Positions 46,555 to 56,258 of a stretch of DNA of 64,000 bases are shown here, piece by piece. The translations under genes were made by a program, and so were the position numbers. Where the stretch lies: the NCBI GenBank assembly GCA_003149575.1, contig QCWG01000001.1, positions 649,183 to 713,182 of the forward strand. Reading direction: 5' to 3'. Below the pieces are notes generated by a model that ran no database searches, was not told the origin of the DNA, and was given only the letters and a program-made list of their open reading frames with translations. Position 1 is the stretch's first letter, and every line of letters starts with the position of its first letter. Source of the stretch: Altererythrobacter sp. XM-24bin4. GTDB taxonomy: Bacteria; Pseudomonadota; Alphaproteobacteria; Sphingomonadales; Sphingomonadaceae.

Positions 46555-48137
46555 GACGTCGCAGCCTTCACAAAGTCTGCGCACCGCTCGCCGATCATGA
46601 TGCTTGGCGCATTGGTGTTGCCGCTGACGATCTTGGGCATGATTGAAGCGTCCGCAATCCATAGCCCTTCAACGCCGCGCGCTTTCAATGTTGACTCCAC
46701 CACCGCGCCTTCGTCCGATCCCATGCGACACGTTCCCACGGGATGATAGACTGTGTCCGCACGGCTGCGGATTAGCTCATCCAGCTCAGCGTCATTGTTG
46801 AGGTCGATGGGGTAACGATCGGTTGGTTTGTAGTCGGCGAGCGGCGGCGCATCAACGATCCGGTGCGATAGGCGAACCCCTGCGCGCATCACCGCCATAT
46901 CGCGTTCATCATCCAGGAAATTGGGATCAATCCGCGGCGCGTCTGCGGCGTTCGGAGAGTTCAGTCTCACCGTGCCGCGGCTCTCAGGCCGCAATACGCA
47001 GGCATGGAGCGAGAAACCGTGCCCGTTCACTTTCTCTCGCCCGTGGTCTTCCAGCACAGCAGGAACGAAATGCCATTGCACATCGGGGGCCGGGCTGTCT
47101 GGCATGACTTTCCAGAACCCGCCGCTTTCAGCATAGCATGTCGTCATGATCCCGGTGCGCTTGCGGCGATGCTCGATTATCGCTTTTGCCATACGCCATG
47201 TACCCGCAAGCGAATTGCCGATCGGATCAGTGGACTGGGTCGCCCAGCCGGATACGTAATCGATATGATCCTGAAGCTCGCTCCCAACTGCCGCTTTGTC
47301 GATCACAACATCGATACCATGCTGCTGCAAATGTTCGGCCGGCCCGATTCCAGAGAGCATCAGTATCTGAGGAGAATTGAATGCGCCAGCAGACAGGATC
47401 ACTCCGCGCCTCGCCTTCACCAATTCGCGTTTACGCCCCCGCTTAATGGCAACACCGGTTACACGGCCGTCTTCGATCACCAGCTTCTCGACCAGTGTGC
47501 CGGTACGGATTTCGAGATTGGGCTTGCCGCGCAGTGGCTCAACATAGGCGCGCGCCGCAGACCAGCGTTCGCCGTCCTTTTGCGTGACTTGATAAAGGCC
47601 GAAACCTTCCTGGCTATCGTCGTTGAAGTCTGTATTGCGCGGCAATTGCAGCTGCGCCGCGCTCTCAACGAAAGCCGTGCTGGTTGGATTGGGCCATTTC
47701 TGGTCAGAAACGGAAAGTGGCCCATCGCCACCGTGATATTCATCACCGCCGCGAATATTGCCTTCGCTACGTTTGAAGTAGGGCAAGACATCCTGATAGG
47801 CCCATCCGGCACATCCCATGGCGGCCCAATTGTCATAGTCCCACGCATTGCCGCGGATATAGACCATGGCATTGATTGCTGATGACCCGCCGAGGCCCTT
47901 GCCGCGTGGTTGATACCCGATGCGGTCATTCAGGCCCTTTTGCGGCACGGTCTCGTAGCGGTAATTGGCGTTCTTCAAAAGGAAGGGCATCATGCCCGGC
48001 GTTTTGACCAGGAAGTTATCATTCTTGCCGCCCGCTTCGATTAGGCAGACGGTCTTGCTGTCGTCTTCGGCAAGCCTGCCGGTAACTGCGCTGCCGGCGC
48101 TACCGCCGCCAATTACGATGTAATCGAAGGTATCCAT
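46551..48137 (-). CDS. GMC-family FAD oxidoreductase (choline/alcohol dehydrogenase-like)
   Basis: A 528-residue flavoprotein. The ADP-binding motif DYIVIGGGSAGSAVTGRLAE is at 4-23. The GMC signatures GKGLGGSSAINAMVYIRG (about 78) and GAFNSPQILMLSGIGP (about 255) and the C-terminal active-site VYHPVGTCRMG (about 465) are intact. It oxidises an alcohol group; BetA choline dehydrogenase is the nearest named type, but no other choline genes are near. It is the last of three minus-strand genes with a sterol desaturase-like enzyme, hinting at an alcohol or hydroxylated lipid substrate (inference). Confidence 0.88.
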   Translation of the reverse strand: MDTFDYIVIGGGSAGSAVTGRLAEDDSKTVCLIEAGGKNDNFLVKTPGMMPFLLKNANYRYETVPQKGLNDRIGYQPRGKGLGGSSAINAMVYIRGNAWDYDNWAAMGCAGWAYQDVLPYFKRSEGNIRGGDEYHGGDGPLSVSDQKWPNPTSTAFVESAAQLQLPRNTDFNDDSQEGFGLYQVTQKDGERWSAARAYVEPLRGKPNLEIRTGTLVEKLVIEDGRVTGVAIKRGRKRELVKARRGVILSAGAFNSPQILMLSGIGPAEHLQQHGIDVVIDKAAVGSELQDHIDYVSGWATQSTDPIGNSLAGTWRMAKAIIEHRRKRTGIMTTCYAESGGFWKVMPDSPAPDVQWHFVPAVLEDHGREKVNGHGFSLHACVLRPESRGTVRLNSPNAADAPRIDPNFLDDERDMAVMRAGVRLSHRIVDAPPLADYKPTDRYPIDLNNDAELDELIRSRADTVYHPVGTCRMGSDEGAVVESTLKARGVEGLWIADASIMPKIVSGNTNAPSIMIGERCADFVKAATS

Positions 48138-48161
48138 TCTCTCTCCTTTTGCGGGAGAGTG

Positions 48162-49109
48162 TTAGGCAGGCTCTTGCTCGCCTGCAATCGCGTTTTCAGA
48201 TGCAACTGAAGTTTTTACGATTTGTCTTTCCTGCCAGCGCGCGCGAATTGTATCGGATGTGTCGCGGCTGCCATCGTGAGACCAGCCGGGCTCACGCAAC
48301 AGGTATGATAGCTTATGCTTCCAGGGGCTGCGCCACATATCGCTCAGCATGCCGATCCATTCGTGGAACACTGCCCATAACAGATTGAAGCTGCCCAGCT
48401 GTTTGATGATCCCATAGCGGATCTTCTCGTCATCGCTTTCAGGCTCGAATGTTCCAAACATCTTGTCCCAGATGATGAAAACGCCGGCATAGTTCCGGTC
48501 CAGATAACGCGGATTGGTGGCATGATGGACGCGGTGATGGCTAGGGGTATTCATTACCCCCTCGAACCAGCGCGGCATCCTGTCGATCGCCTCAGTGTGG
48601 ATCCAGAACTGGTAGATCAGATTGAAGCCGCCACAGATGGCGATCATCAGAGGGTGAAAGCCGAGCAGCACCAGCGGCAATGCGAACAGGAACCCGAAGG
48701 TAAACGGCCCGGTCCAAGTTTGCCTGAGCGCGGTCGAGAGATTGTAGTGCTGGCTTGAGTGGTGGTTCACATGTGCGGCCCACATCCAGCGAATGCGATG
48801 ACCTGCGCGGTGCACCCAGTAATATTTGAGATCGTCGAGCACAAAACACAGCGGCCAGGCCCACCAAACCGCCCACCATTCAGGACCGAAATCAATGAGC
48901 CGGTACTCCCACACGCCAAGGAAAAGCAGGAAGAAAAACCCGCCAAACAGCAAGCCGGACACCGTGCTGCCGAGGCCGAATGCGAGGCTGGTCAGCGTGT
49001 CACGCGGTTCATAGGCATCCGGCCGGTTGCACCACGCCCAGATCATCTCGATCAGGATAAGCAACACAAAGCCGGGAACGGCATATTCGGTGGGCGAAAA
49101 ATCAGGCAT
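48162..49109 (-). CDS. Sterol desaturase / fatty acid hydroxylase superfamily membrane protein
   Basis: A 315-residue di-iron membrane protein with several helices near 10-100 and 150-180. The histidine clusters HRAGHRIRWMWAAHVNHHSS (positions about 120-139, HxxxH and HxxHH), a lone His in FWIHTEAIDRM, and HHRVHHATN (HxxHH) ligate iron. Members hydroxylate or desaturate lipid chains, sterols or carotenoids. It overlaps the small membrane protein gene by eight bases and lies 24 bases before the GMC gene. Substrate unknown. Confidence 0.87.
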   Translation of the reverse strand: MPDFSPTEYAVPGFVLLILIEMIWAWCNRPDAYEPRDTLTSLAFGLGSTVSGLLFGGFFFLLFLGVWEYRLIDFGPEWWAVWWAWPLCFVLDDLKYYWVHRAGHRIRWMWAAHVNHHSSQHYNLSTALRQTWTGPFTFGFLFALPLVLLGFHPLMIAICGGFNLIYQFWIHTEAIDRMPRWFEGVMNTPSHHRVHHATNPRYLDRNYAGVFIIWDKMFGTFEPESDDEKIRYGIIKQLGSFNLLWAVFHEWIGMLSDMWRSPWKHKLSYLLREPGWSHDGSRDTSDTIRARWQERQIVKTSVASENAIAGEQEPA

Positions 49110-49518
49110 CGCGTTCGGACCTTACTCCATTGATGCGATCGGCCCAAGACTGCGCGTGATCGATGGTAAGAATTACAAGGCCAAATCGCCGCTCTCCTGA
49201 ATCGACAACCAGTTGCCCTTTGTCGATCCGGCCTGTTGCGGAATGCGTCAGCAATCGTCCGGCAAGTTTGTTTCCATGCCGCTTGAGGAGCAGGAGGCAG
49301 CCGGAGCGGTCACGTAAAATGGCGCCATTTCCATTCGCATCGACAGCAGTCTCGACCGATTCAAAGCCATCAATGGCCTCACTTGCGGCCGCCTGTGCTT
49401 CTCTATCGCTTGAAAGCTGAGGAGTGCTGCCCAGTTTCAGCCACCAGGCAAGCCCCGCCACCGCGAGAATTGCGACAAGCGAACCAAGAAATTGCATGAG
49501 TTCAGGCGAAACTTTCAT
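49102..49518 (-). CDS. Small single-pass membrane protein of unknown function
   Basis: A 138-residue protein with one N-terminal helix (LGSLVAILAVAGLAWWLKLG) and a soluble domain with GNGAILRDRSGCLLLLKRHGN and a strand-rich C-terminus. No family recognised. ATG 49518 gives a tidy membrane N-terminus; the frame is open to 49563. It overlaps the start of the sterol desaturase-like gene by eight bases, so it may be an accessory protein (inference). Confidence 0.65.
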   Translation of the reverse strand: MKVSPELMQFLGSLVAILAVAGLAWWLKLGSTPQLSSDREAQAAASEAIDGFESVETAVDANGNGAILRDRSGCLLLLKRHGNKLAGRLLTHSATGRIDKGQLVVDSGERRFGLVILTIDHAQSWADRINGVRSERDA

Positions 49519-49581
49519 TGAATTTGCAATTGGCACGGAGACCGCTTTGCGGCAAGCAGGCAATCGAGAGAGGAAACATCC

Positions 49582-51003
49582 ATGAAGCCATATCTAAGTC
49601 TGATTGCCTTTGCAGTTTTGAGCGCCGCTCCGTTGTCCGCACAGCAAGCGGATCCCATTGCGAATGTCGAAGCTGAAGCAGAGCGCACGCATCGTGTCGC
49701 GCAACAGCTGTGGGATTGGGCCGAGCTTGGCTATCTGGAAGAACGCTCCAGCGCGCTGATGGTTGAAGAGCTGACTGCAGAAGGCTTCACCATCGAAGGC
49801 GGCATTGCCGAAATCCCGACAGCCTTCGTTGCTGAATGGGGCGAAGGCGGCCCGGTGATCGCGATCCTTGCTGAAATGGACGCGCTGCCTGGCATCAATC
49901 AGTCGGCTAAGCCGACCCGCGATCCGATTGAAGGAAAGGGCGCAGGCCATGCTTGCGGGCACAATTTGTTCGGCGCTGGATCGCTGACTGCGGCCATAGC
50001 GGTAAAGAATTGGCTCGAGGCAACTGGAACTCCCGGCCGAATTCGCCTCTACGGAACCCCCGCGGAAGAGGGCGGATCGGGTAAGGTCTATATGACCCGC
50101 GCGGGCATGTTCGACGATGTCGATATCGCGATCCACTGGCATGCGGACGACGAAAACAGTGCTGCTGCCCGGACTAGCCTCGCTAACCGCTCCGCGAAGT
50201 TTCGCTTTACCGGTGTTTCTGCGCATGCGGCCGGTGCTCCGGAACGGGGGCGATCCGCGCTGGATGGTGTTGAAGCAATGAACATGATGGCGAACATGAT
50301 GCACGAGCACATCCCGCAGGATGCTCGGATGCATTACGTTGTAACGGCAGGCGGCAATGCGCCAAACGTCGTCCCTGATTTTGCGGAGAACTTTTACTAT
50401 GTTCGTCATCCTGAACCACATGGGGTTCAGGAAATCTGGACGCGCCTCGAGGATGCAGCGCGCGGCGCTGCACTAGGCACAGGCACGCAGGTCGAATGGG
50501 AGATCATTCACGGCAATAATCCGCTTCTGGTCAATGAAACGCTGGCGAAAGTTATGGACGCCAAGCTTCGCCAAGTCGGCGGGGTTGAGTATTCTGATGA
50601 AGAGCGCGCATGGGCTGAAGCGATTCAGGAATCGCTGGGTGACGCTGCCAAACCACTAGAGAGTGCCGCCGAAATAGGGGCCTACAACAAGAGTCTGGGC
50701 TATGGCTCTACCGATGTTGGCGACGTGTCCTGGGCCACGCCAACTGTGGGCATACGCACGGCCACTTGGGTGCCGGGAACAAGCGCGCATAGCTGGCAAG
50801 CGGTTGCCGCAAGCGGGCACTCGATCGGCTATAAGGGGACTATGGTGGCGGCCAAAGCCATGACGCTAATGGCGGTTGAGCTTTATACCAATTCCGACCT
50901 GCGGGCGGCCGCGAGAGCAGAATTCGATCGCTCACGTGGGCCGGACTATCAATACAAGTCCCTACTTGGAGATCGCGCACCGCCCTTGGACTATCGCAAG
51001 TAA
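49582..51003 (+). CDS. Secreted M20-family amidohydrolase (AbgB/aminobenzoyl-glutamate type)
   Basis: A 473-residue zinc amidohydrolase with a Sec signal peptide (LIAFAVLSAAPLSAQQ). Metal-binding blocks: ILAEMDALPGI (about 95), GHACGHNLFGAG (about 125) and GTPAEEGGSGKVYM (about 157); the dimer domain follows (RFTGVSAHAAGAPERGRSALDG in part), and the closing GTSAHSWQAVAASG is near 395. It probably cleaves an N-acyl or amide bond on a peptide or folate-like substrate in the periplasm. It has divergent small neighbours. Confidence 0.86.
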   Translation: MKPYLSLIAFAVLSAAPLSAQQADPIANVEAEAERTHRVAQQLWDWAELGYLEERSSALMVEELTAEGFTIEGGIAEIPTAFVAEWGEGGPVIAILAEMDALPGINQSAKPTRDPIEGKGAGHACGHNLFGAGSLTAAIAVKNWLEATGTPGRIRLYGTPAEEGGSGKVYMTRAGMFDDVDIAIHWHADDENSAAARTSLANRSAKFRFTGVSAHAAGAPERGRSALDGVEAMNMMANMMHEHIPQDARMHYVVTAGGNAPNVVPDFAENFYYVRHPEPHGVQEIWTRLEDAARGAALGTGTQVEWEIIHGNNPLLVNETLAKVMDAKLRQVGGVEYSDEERAWAEAIQESLGDAAKPLESAAEIGAYNKSLGYGSTDVGDVSWATPTVGIRTATWVPGTSAHSWQAVAASGHSIGYKGTMVAAKAMTLMAVELYTNSDLRAAARAEFDRSRGPDYQYKSLLGDRAPPLDYRK

Positions 51004-51019
51004 GGGTAAAGACTGGGCC

Positions 51020-51460
51020 TCAGCTTTTGGACTGTGCGGACAGCGCGTCCATCGCCGCTCTAACCGGCGATACGTCATAACCTGCTTGGCGGGCAGTGGC
51101 CGCAATCGCGTCAATGTCCTCGCCCGCGCGCGCTTGTGCGAGCGACCAAAGCAAAGTCGAGCGAGTTCCGCTGCGGCAATAGGCAAGAACCTTTCCATTC
51201 GCATTGCCAATGGCCTGCTGCATAGCTTCGACTTGAGGCTCGCCAAAGCCGGCGCTGCCGATCGGAATCGCCAGATAGTCCAGCCCCGCCTTCCGTGCAG
51301 CCGCTTCAATCTCCGGGCCTTGCGGTTCACCGGGAGACTCGCCATCTGGCCGGTTGTTGATGATCAGTGACACGCCTTGACCGGCTGCTTCGACAACGTC
51401 GGCTGGCCCGATCTGCGGGCTGGCTAGCATGGTTGGCGACAAAACGCGGAAATCGCTCAT
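51020..51460 (-). CDS. DUF442/TIGR01244-type sulfurtransferase-phosphatase protein
   Basis: A 146-residue protein with a cysteine phosphatase loop CRSGTRS (C-x5-R) at about 98-104, preceded by the general-acid region VSLIINNRPDGES. This matches the beta-lactamase-hydrolase-like (Blh) phosphatase family, whose members have been linked to sulfide and biofilm control. ATG 51460 with AAGAAGAGAGAG upstream; a longer frame to 51565 is less likely. It is convergent with the M20 gene. Confidence 0.82.
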   Translation of the reverse strand: MSDFRVLSPTMLASPQIGPADVVEAAGQGVSLIINNRPDGESPGEPQGPEIEAAARKAGLDYLAIPIGSAGFGEPQVEAMQQAIGNANGKVLAYCRSGTRSTLLWSLAQARAGEDIDAIAATARQAGYDVSPVRAAMDALSAQSKS

Positions 51461-51602
51461 GACTCTCTCTTCTTGAATTCTCATGTCGGCGCAGGATGGT
51501 TCCTCGCGCCATTTGCGGTACACCAGCAAGGAATTTTCGAACACGCTACAATGCGAAAATGTCACATTTGCGCGCCTATGCTGGTACTCGCACTAAAATA
51601 TT

Positions 51603-51623
51603 CGCACAAATGATCTTTGTGCG
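51603..51623. promoter_or_regulatory. Inverted repeat upstream of the cold-shock gene
   Basis: CGCACAAA-TGATC-TTTGTGCG is a perfect 8-base inverted repeat, about 130 bases before the cold-shock gene. TAAAAT just upstream (51593-51598) could be a -10 box, putting the palindrome over the early transcript as either operator or 5' hairpin. Confidence 0.45.
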
Positions 51624-51750
51624 CTATGTTTCATATCAGTGAGGTGGGGTTCAGCAAAATCGCTGTGCTGCCTACTGCGTCGACAAAGCTGTCCGTCCAC
51701 AGCGTTTGCGCGAGGTTTTTCGGGCGGAGTTACAAGGTACGAAGTAGGTT

Positions 51751-52485
51751 ATGGGTTACGATAGAGGGCGCCGCCGCGGACGGGACAAGCGCGACGGGTT
51801 CGGTGAAGATAGCTTCGATCCATTTGGCGGCGGCGGTGATTCTTTTCCCCCACGCGACAATTTTGGTCAGCAAGATCGGTTTGGCGGCGGTGGCCGCCGG
51901 TTTGGCGATGATCGCGGCTCTGGCGGCGGTGATCGATTCGGCGGCGGACGCGGCCCAGGCGGCGGCGGTGGCGGTGGCGGTTTCAGCCGTATGCCCGCCC
52001 AGGTTGTCGGCACCGGCAAGGGAACTGTGAAGTTCTTTAATAGTCAAAAAGGCTTTGGCTTCATTCAGCAGGAAACTGGCGGCGAAGATATCTTCGTGCA
52101 TATCAGCGCTGTCGAGCGTGCTGGGCTAGAAGGTCTCGCGGAAGGTCAGGAGCTCGAATTCAATCTGGTCGATCGTGGCGGCAAGGTGTCCGCGCAAGAT
52201 CTTCAGGTTGTTGGTGATGTGATTGCGGTTGAGCAGAAAACTGTGGCTCCGCAACGCGAACTAACTGGTGAGAAAGCTACTGGAACGGTCAAGTTTTTCA
52301 ACTCGATGAAGGGCTTTGGCTTCCTGACTCGTGACGATGGTCAGCCAGATGCATTTGTACACATCAGTGCGGTAGAGCGTTCTGGCCTACAGGAAATCAA
52401 TGAAGGTGAGCGTTTCGAGTTTGATCTCGAAGTTGATCGACGAGGCAAGCACTCTGCGGTCAATCTCGTTCCCGTCCAGGATTGA
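51751..52485 (+). CDS. Double cold-shock-domain protein with Gly/Arg/Phe-rich N-terminus
   Basis: A 244-residue RNA-binding protein. Residues 1-80 are low complexity, rich in Gly, Arg, Asp and Phe with RGG- and FGGG-like repeats. Two cold-shock domains follow: about 88-155 with [17 protein letters not shown] and [13 protein letters not shown], and about 176-243 with [17 protein letters not shown] and [13 protein letters not shown]. Both keep the RNP1 and RNP2 aromatic residues. Double CSDs are common in alphaproteobacteria, but the long RG/FG tail is less so. A palindrome lies upstream and a terminator downstream. Confidence 0.92.
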   Translation: MGYDRGRRRGRDKRDGFGEDSFDPFGGGGDSFPPRDNFGQQDRFGGGGRRFGDDRGSGGGDRFGGGRGPGGGGGGGGFSRMPAQVVGTGKGTVKFFNSQKGFGFIQQETGGEDIFVHISAVERAGLEGLAEGQELEFNLVDRGGKVSAQDLQVVGDVIAVEQKTVAPQRELTGEKATGTVKFFNSMKGFGFLTRDDGQPDAFVHISAVERSGLQEINEGERFEFDLEVDRRGKHSAVNLVPVQD

Positions 52486-52543
52486 TACGCGCTGACGGCG
52501 GCATGTTTGACCGCTGACCAGCACATGATTAGATGACGTGGAG

Positions 52544-52573
52544 ATGGCGGTCCGATGGGCCGCCATTTCTCTT
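52544..52573 (+). terminator. Rho-independent terminator after the cold-shock gene
   Basis: ATGGCGGTCC (52544-52553) pairs with GGGCCGCCAT (52557-52566), one G-U pair, three-base loop GAT, then TTTCTCTTT. Confidence 0.78.
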
Positions 52574-52606
52574 TCTAGAGCGCGCATATAAATTGAGGGT
52601 TTTGCG

Positions 52607-53788
52607 ATGTCGATCACACCATTGATGCCTGTCTATCCCCGTTGCGGCGTACGTCCTGTACGCGGCGAGCATTGTCACCTCATCGATGAGGACGGCACTC
52701 GCTATCTCGATTTTGCCAGCGGGATTGCCGTGAACCTGCTTGGTCATTCACATGAGGGGCTGATCTCCGCTATTCAGAAACAGGCCGCCACATTAATGCA
52801 TGTGTCGAACCTATATGGCAGCCCGCAAGGGGAGAAGCTGGCTCAACAGCTTGTCGACAAAACCTTCGCTGATACAGTTTTCTTCACTAATTCAGGCGCC
52901 GAGGCAGTTGAAACCGCAATCAAGACCGCGCGCGCCTATCATCAGCACGAGGACGATAGCACTCGCTTTGAGTTGATCACATTTGCCAACGCGTTTCATG
53001 GCCGCACGATGGCGACGATCAGCGCATCGAACCAGGAAAAGATGCACCACGGTTTCTCGCCGCTTCTTGCAGGCTTCAAATATGCCGAGTTTGATAATCT
53101 GGAGTCGGCCAAGGCGCTGATGGGACCAAACACAGCTGGTTTTCTGGTTGAACCTATTCAGGGCGAAGGCGGTATTCGCCCTGCATCCGACGAGTTCATG
53201 AAAGGCCTGCGTGCGCTCGCAGACGAGCATGATCTGATGCTGGTTCTGGACGAAGTGCAATGCGGCGTAGCGCGCACCGGTACTCTTTATGCCTATGAAC
53301 AATACGGCATTGTGCCTGACATTGTGGCAACGGCGAAAGGTATAGGCGGCGGTTTCCCACTTGGCGCATGCTTGGCGACTGAGAAGGCTGCGCGCGGAAT
53401 GACCTTCGGTACGCATGGCTCGACCTATGGTGGCAACGCTCTCGCGATGGCGGCTGGATCAGCCGTGATGGAGGCCGTAGCTAACGACGAATTTCTTGGC
53501 GAAGTGCGCGAGAAGGGTGAGCGCCTGCGCAGCCGGCTCGAACAGTTTATCGGCAACTATCCTGAGCTCTTCGAGCTCGTCCGTGGCAAGGGGCTGATGC
53601 TGGGCATGAAGATGAAGGTCGAAAGCCGTCCGTTCTTTGTGCATTTGCGTGACAATCATCAGCTTCTGACCGTTGCTGCGGGCGACAACACATTGCGTGT
53701 GTTGCCTCCCTTGGTCGTCGGCGACGCCGAGATCGAGGAGTTCTTCGAGAAGCTGTCGGCTGGCGCAGCCAGCTACGAAAATCCGTAG
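52607..53788 (+). CDS. argD: Acetylornithine aminotransferase
   Basis: A 393-residue class III PLP aminotransferase of arginine synthesis (possibly also succinyldiaminopimelate aminotransferase). [20 protein letters not shown] is near 91-110, [20 protein letters not shown] holds the PLP-ring Asp, and [13 protein letters not shown] carries the Schiff-base Lys near 247. [19 protein letters not shown] follows. It is directly before argF with an eight-base gap, which supports the assignment. Confidence 0.94.
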   Translation: MSITPLMPVYPRCGVRPVRGEHCHLIDEDGTRYLDFASGIAVNLLGHSHEGLISAIQKQAATLMHVSNLYGSPQGEKLAQQLVDKTFADTVFFTNSGAEAVETAIKTARAYHQHEDDSTRFELITFANAFHGRTMATISASNQEKMHHGFSPLLAGFKYAEFDNLESAKALMGPNTAGFLVEPIQGEGGIRPASDEFMKGLRALADEHDLMLVLDEVQCGVARTGTLYAYEQYGIVPDIVATAKGIGGGFPLGACLATEKAARGMTFGTHGSTYGGNALAMAAGSAVMEAVANDEFLGEVREKGERLRSRLEQFIGNYPELFELVRGKGLMLGMKMKVESRPFFVHLRDNHQLLTVAAGDNTLRVLPPLVVGDAEIEEFFEKLSAGAASYENP

Positions 53789-53796
53789 GGCTGCTG

Positions 53797-54750
53797 ATGC
53801 CGGAACCACTCGATCTTGCGCCTGAGGTGCGCAGCTTTCTCGATCTGTCCGATGCTGGAGGCGATGCAATCGCGGCGATGATTGCAGATGCAATCGATCG
53901 CAAAGCAGCGCGTCTAGGCTGGCCGAAGGGTAGGCCTGACGAAGATCAACCATTGGCAGGTCATGTCCTGGGTATGGTTTTTGAAAAGAATTCGACACGC
54001 ACGCGCGTCAGCTTTGACATCGCGATGCGGCAATTGGGGGGCTCGTCATTGATCCTCGATTCCGCTTCAAGTCAGCTTGGGCGCGGAGAATCGATTGCGG
54101 ATACCGCGCGCGTGCTGAGCCGTATGGTTGACGTCATCATGATGCGGACAGACGATCATGCCAAGGTCGAAGAGATGGCACATTATGCGCATGTGCCGGT
54201 CATTAACGGTCTGACCGATCGCTCTCACCCCTGCCAGATCGTGGCCGACCTCCTTACGATAATCGAGCATGGCAAGACACTGCCCGGCCTTGAATTGGCG
54301 TGGTTTGGCGATGGCAACAATGTGCTTCATTCGATACTGGAAGCTGCCGGATTGATGAAGTTCAATGTGCGCGTGGCAACACCAGCCGGCTATCAGCCGG
54401 AAAGTGAGTTCGTGGACCTGGTAAAGGCAGGCGGTAGCAAGGTCATGCTAACTCAGGATGCCGCGCTTGCGGCAACTGGTGCTGACATCATTGTCACCGA
54501 CACCTGGGTTTCGATGGGTCAGGATCACGCGCATAACAAGCTTGCCGCGATGGCGCCCTATCAGGTCAATGAGGCATTGATGGCAATGGCGAAGGACGAT
54601 GCGAAATTCCTGCACTGTCTGCCGGCGCATGTCGATGAAGAGGTCAGCAAGGCTGTGTTCGAAAGCGATCAGTCAGTTGTATTCGATGAGGCTGAGAACC
54701 GAATCCATGCGCAGAAATCGATATTGCGCTGGTGCTTTGGTCAGCTTTAG
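53797..54750 (+). CDS. argF: Ornithine carbamoyltransferase
   Basis: A 317-residue enzyme turning ornithine and carbamoyl phosphate into citrulline. The carbamoyl phosphate loop [12 protein letters not shown] is near 64, [20 protein letters not shown] near 130, the ornithine-site motif DTWVSMGQ (here S-M-G) near 231 and the catalytic FLHCLPAH near 270. Full length. It follows argD at once. Confidence 0.95.
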   Translation: MPEPLDLAPEVRSFLDLSDAGGDAIAAMIADAIDRKAARLGWPKGRPDEDQPLAGHVLGMVFEKNSTRTRVSFDIAMRQLGGSSLILDSASSQLGRGESIADTARVLSRMVDVIMMRTDDHAKVEEMAHYAHVPVINGLTDRSHPCQIVADLLTIIEHGKTLPGLELAWFGDGNNVLHSILEAAGLMKFNVRVATPAGYQPESEFVDLVKAGGSKVMLTQDAALAATGADIIVTDTWVSMGQDHAHNKLAAMAPYQVNEALMAMAKDDAKFLHCLPAHVDEEVSKAVFESDQSVVFDEAENRIHAQKSILRWCFGQL

Positions 54751-54804
54751 GAATGCAGAGGAAGCGGGCTTTCAATTGATCCGATAGGCCCCATATTGTC
54801 GCCA

Positions 54805-55695
54805 ATGACCAAGCACGTCGAAACCTATCAGGACCAATTGCTGAATTTTAGCATCCCTGCACGTGATGCGCGCGGGAGAATTGCGCGTCTGGATGATGTG
54901 GTTGCAGGAGTGCTAAGCGCGCACGACTATCCAGCTCCTGTGAAGCACTTGTTGGCTGAGGCGTTATTGCTGGGCGCATTGATGGGCGGGCTCCAGAAGG
55001 AAGAGGGCGCACAGCTCACCTTGCAGGCGCAGACTCAGACCGGCCCGGTTCGACTGCTTGTGGCTGACTTCAAGGAAGGTGCCCTTCGCGGTTATGCCGA
55101 TTTTGATCGCGCTGCATTGGGCGACGTTGGCGCAAACCCCTCACTGATGCGCCTATTCCGCAGCGGCTATCTTGCGATCACTTTCGAAACGGGGAAGGGT
55201 CAGCGGTATCAGGGGATTGTCCCCCTCGAAGGCGCGTCGTTGGCAGAAGCCTGCGAGCACTACTTCTTGCAATCAGAGCAGATACCAACTCTTGTGCGGC
55301 TGGGCATTCGCTTTCACAAAGGGCAGTGCGTCGCTGGGGGAATGTTGCTCCAGCATTTGCCGCAAGGCGAAGTAGGGCGCCAACGGCTCGACGCGCAGGT
55401 TGACCACCCCGACTGGGAGCATATCGAAGCGCTGGGCGGCAGTCTTAGCCACGCAGAGTTGGTGGATCCAAAGCTTTCGATGGAAGCTCTGATTTGGCGG
55501 CTATTTCACGAAGAAGAGAAAATTCTCGTCGAAAAAGGCGCAGCTCTGTCAAAGGGCTGCCGTTGCACTGTCGAGCATTATGATGAGGTTGTGTCGCGTT
55601 TCCCCGAAGGTGAGCGGGATGCGATGCGAAACGGGCAAGGGCACATCGTGGTCGATTGTGCATTCTGCTCACGAGACTTCGTACTGAACCTATAA
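54805..55695 (+). CDS. hslO: Redox-regulated chaperone Hsp33
   Basis: A 296-residue holdase turned on by oxidation. The N-terminal domain and linker are typical (HYFLQSEQIPTLVRLG). The C-terminal zinc switch has the CxC pair in KGCRCTVEHYDEVV and CxxC in VDCAFCSRDF. ATG 54805 is preferred over TTG 54796. It follows argF by 54 bases and may share its transcript, as often seen in this order. Confidence 0.94.
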   Translation: MTKHVETYQDQLLNFSIPARDARGRIARLDDVVAGVLSAHDYPAPVKHLLAEALLLGALMGGLQKEEGAQLTLQAQTQTGPVRLLVADFKEGALRGYADFDRAALGDVGANPSLMRLFRSGYLAITFETGKGQRYQGIVPLEGASLAEACEHYFLQSEQIPTLVRLGIRFHKGQCVAGGMLLQHLPQGEVGRQRLDAQVDHPDWEHIEALGGSLSHAELVDPKLSMEALIWRLFHEEEKILVEKGAALSKGCRCTVEHYDEVVSRFPEGERDAMRNGQGHIVVDCAFCSRDFVLNL

Positions 55696-55784
55696 TTTCA
55701 GTCTGTCGATGTTCAGCAACGGTTTATCGCATGCAAGCTACCCCTTTTTTGTGTAATTCCTGCCTGCAAGGCGATAAGGAAAAG

Positions 55785-56198
55785 ATGAAGAAACTGACCA
55801 ACGCATTGATAGTGACTGTTAGCAGCGCTGCCGGATTGTTTGCGCTCGCAATGGTGGTGCCTGGATCTGCGCAAACGTCAGCGCTCGCGATGATGTCTGG
55901 ACTAAACAAGGGCGAATGGACAATAACGTTTCGGGATGGAACTCCTAGCCGCCAGATCTGCGTTCGGGATGGAACTGAGTTTATCCAGCTCCAGCATACG
56001 GTTCAAACCTGCAGCCGTTTTGTCATTGAGGACAATGCAACAGAAGTAACTGTGCAATACACGTGCCGTGGCAACGGATATGGGCGCACAACGATACGAC
56101 GCGAGACCGGTGCCTTGGTTCAGATCGATACGCAAGGCATTGTGGATGGGCGTCCGTTTGATTTGAGTGCAGAGGCGCGTCGCACAGGTAGCTGCTGA
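55785..56198 (+). CDS. Secreted DUF3617-like small protein
   Basis: A 137-residue protein with a signal peptide (ALIVTVSSAAGLFALAMVVP, cut near SAQ). The mature part, with GEWTITFRDGTPSRQICV, TCSRFVIEDNATEVTVQYTC and a final GSC, has four cysteines placed for two disulfides and resembles DUF3617 proteins. ATAAGGAAAAG precedes the start. Function unknown. Confidence 0.75.
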   Translation: MKKLTNALIVTVSSAAGLFALAMVVPGSAQTSALAMMSGLNKGEWTITFRDGTPSRQICVRDGTEFIQLQHTVQTCSRFVIEDNATEVTVQYTCRGNGYGRTTIRRETGALVQIDTQGIVDGRPFDLSAEARRTGSC

Positions 56199-56258
56199 GG
56201 CCAATTCTTTCGATAGGAATCCCGTTGCAAGCAGGGCTAAATCTTCTAAGTCGGCCGC

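Noticed and set aside
47004..47882. 292-codon plus-strand frame opposite the GMC gene
   Set aside because: Antisense to intact GMC signatures; no motif of its own.
51461..51750. Possible toxin or small RNA gene between the phosphatase and the cold-shock gene
   Set aside because: No frame with start and ribosome site, and no clear terminator within; best taken as the cold-shock leader.
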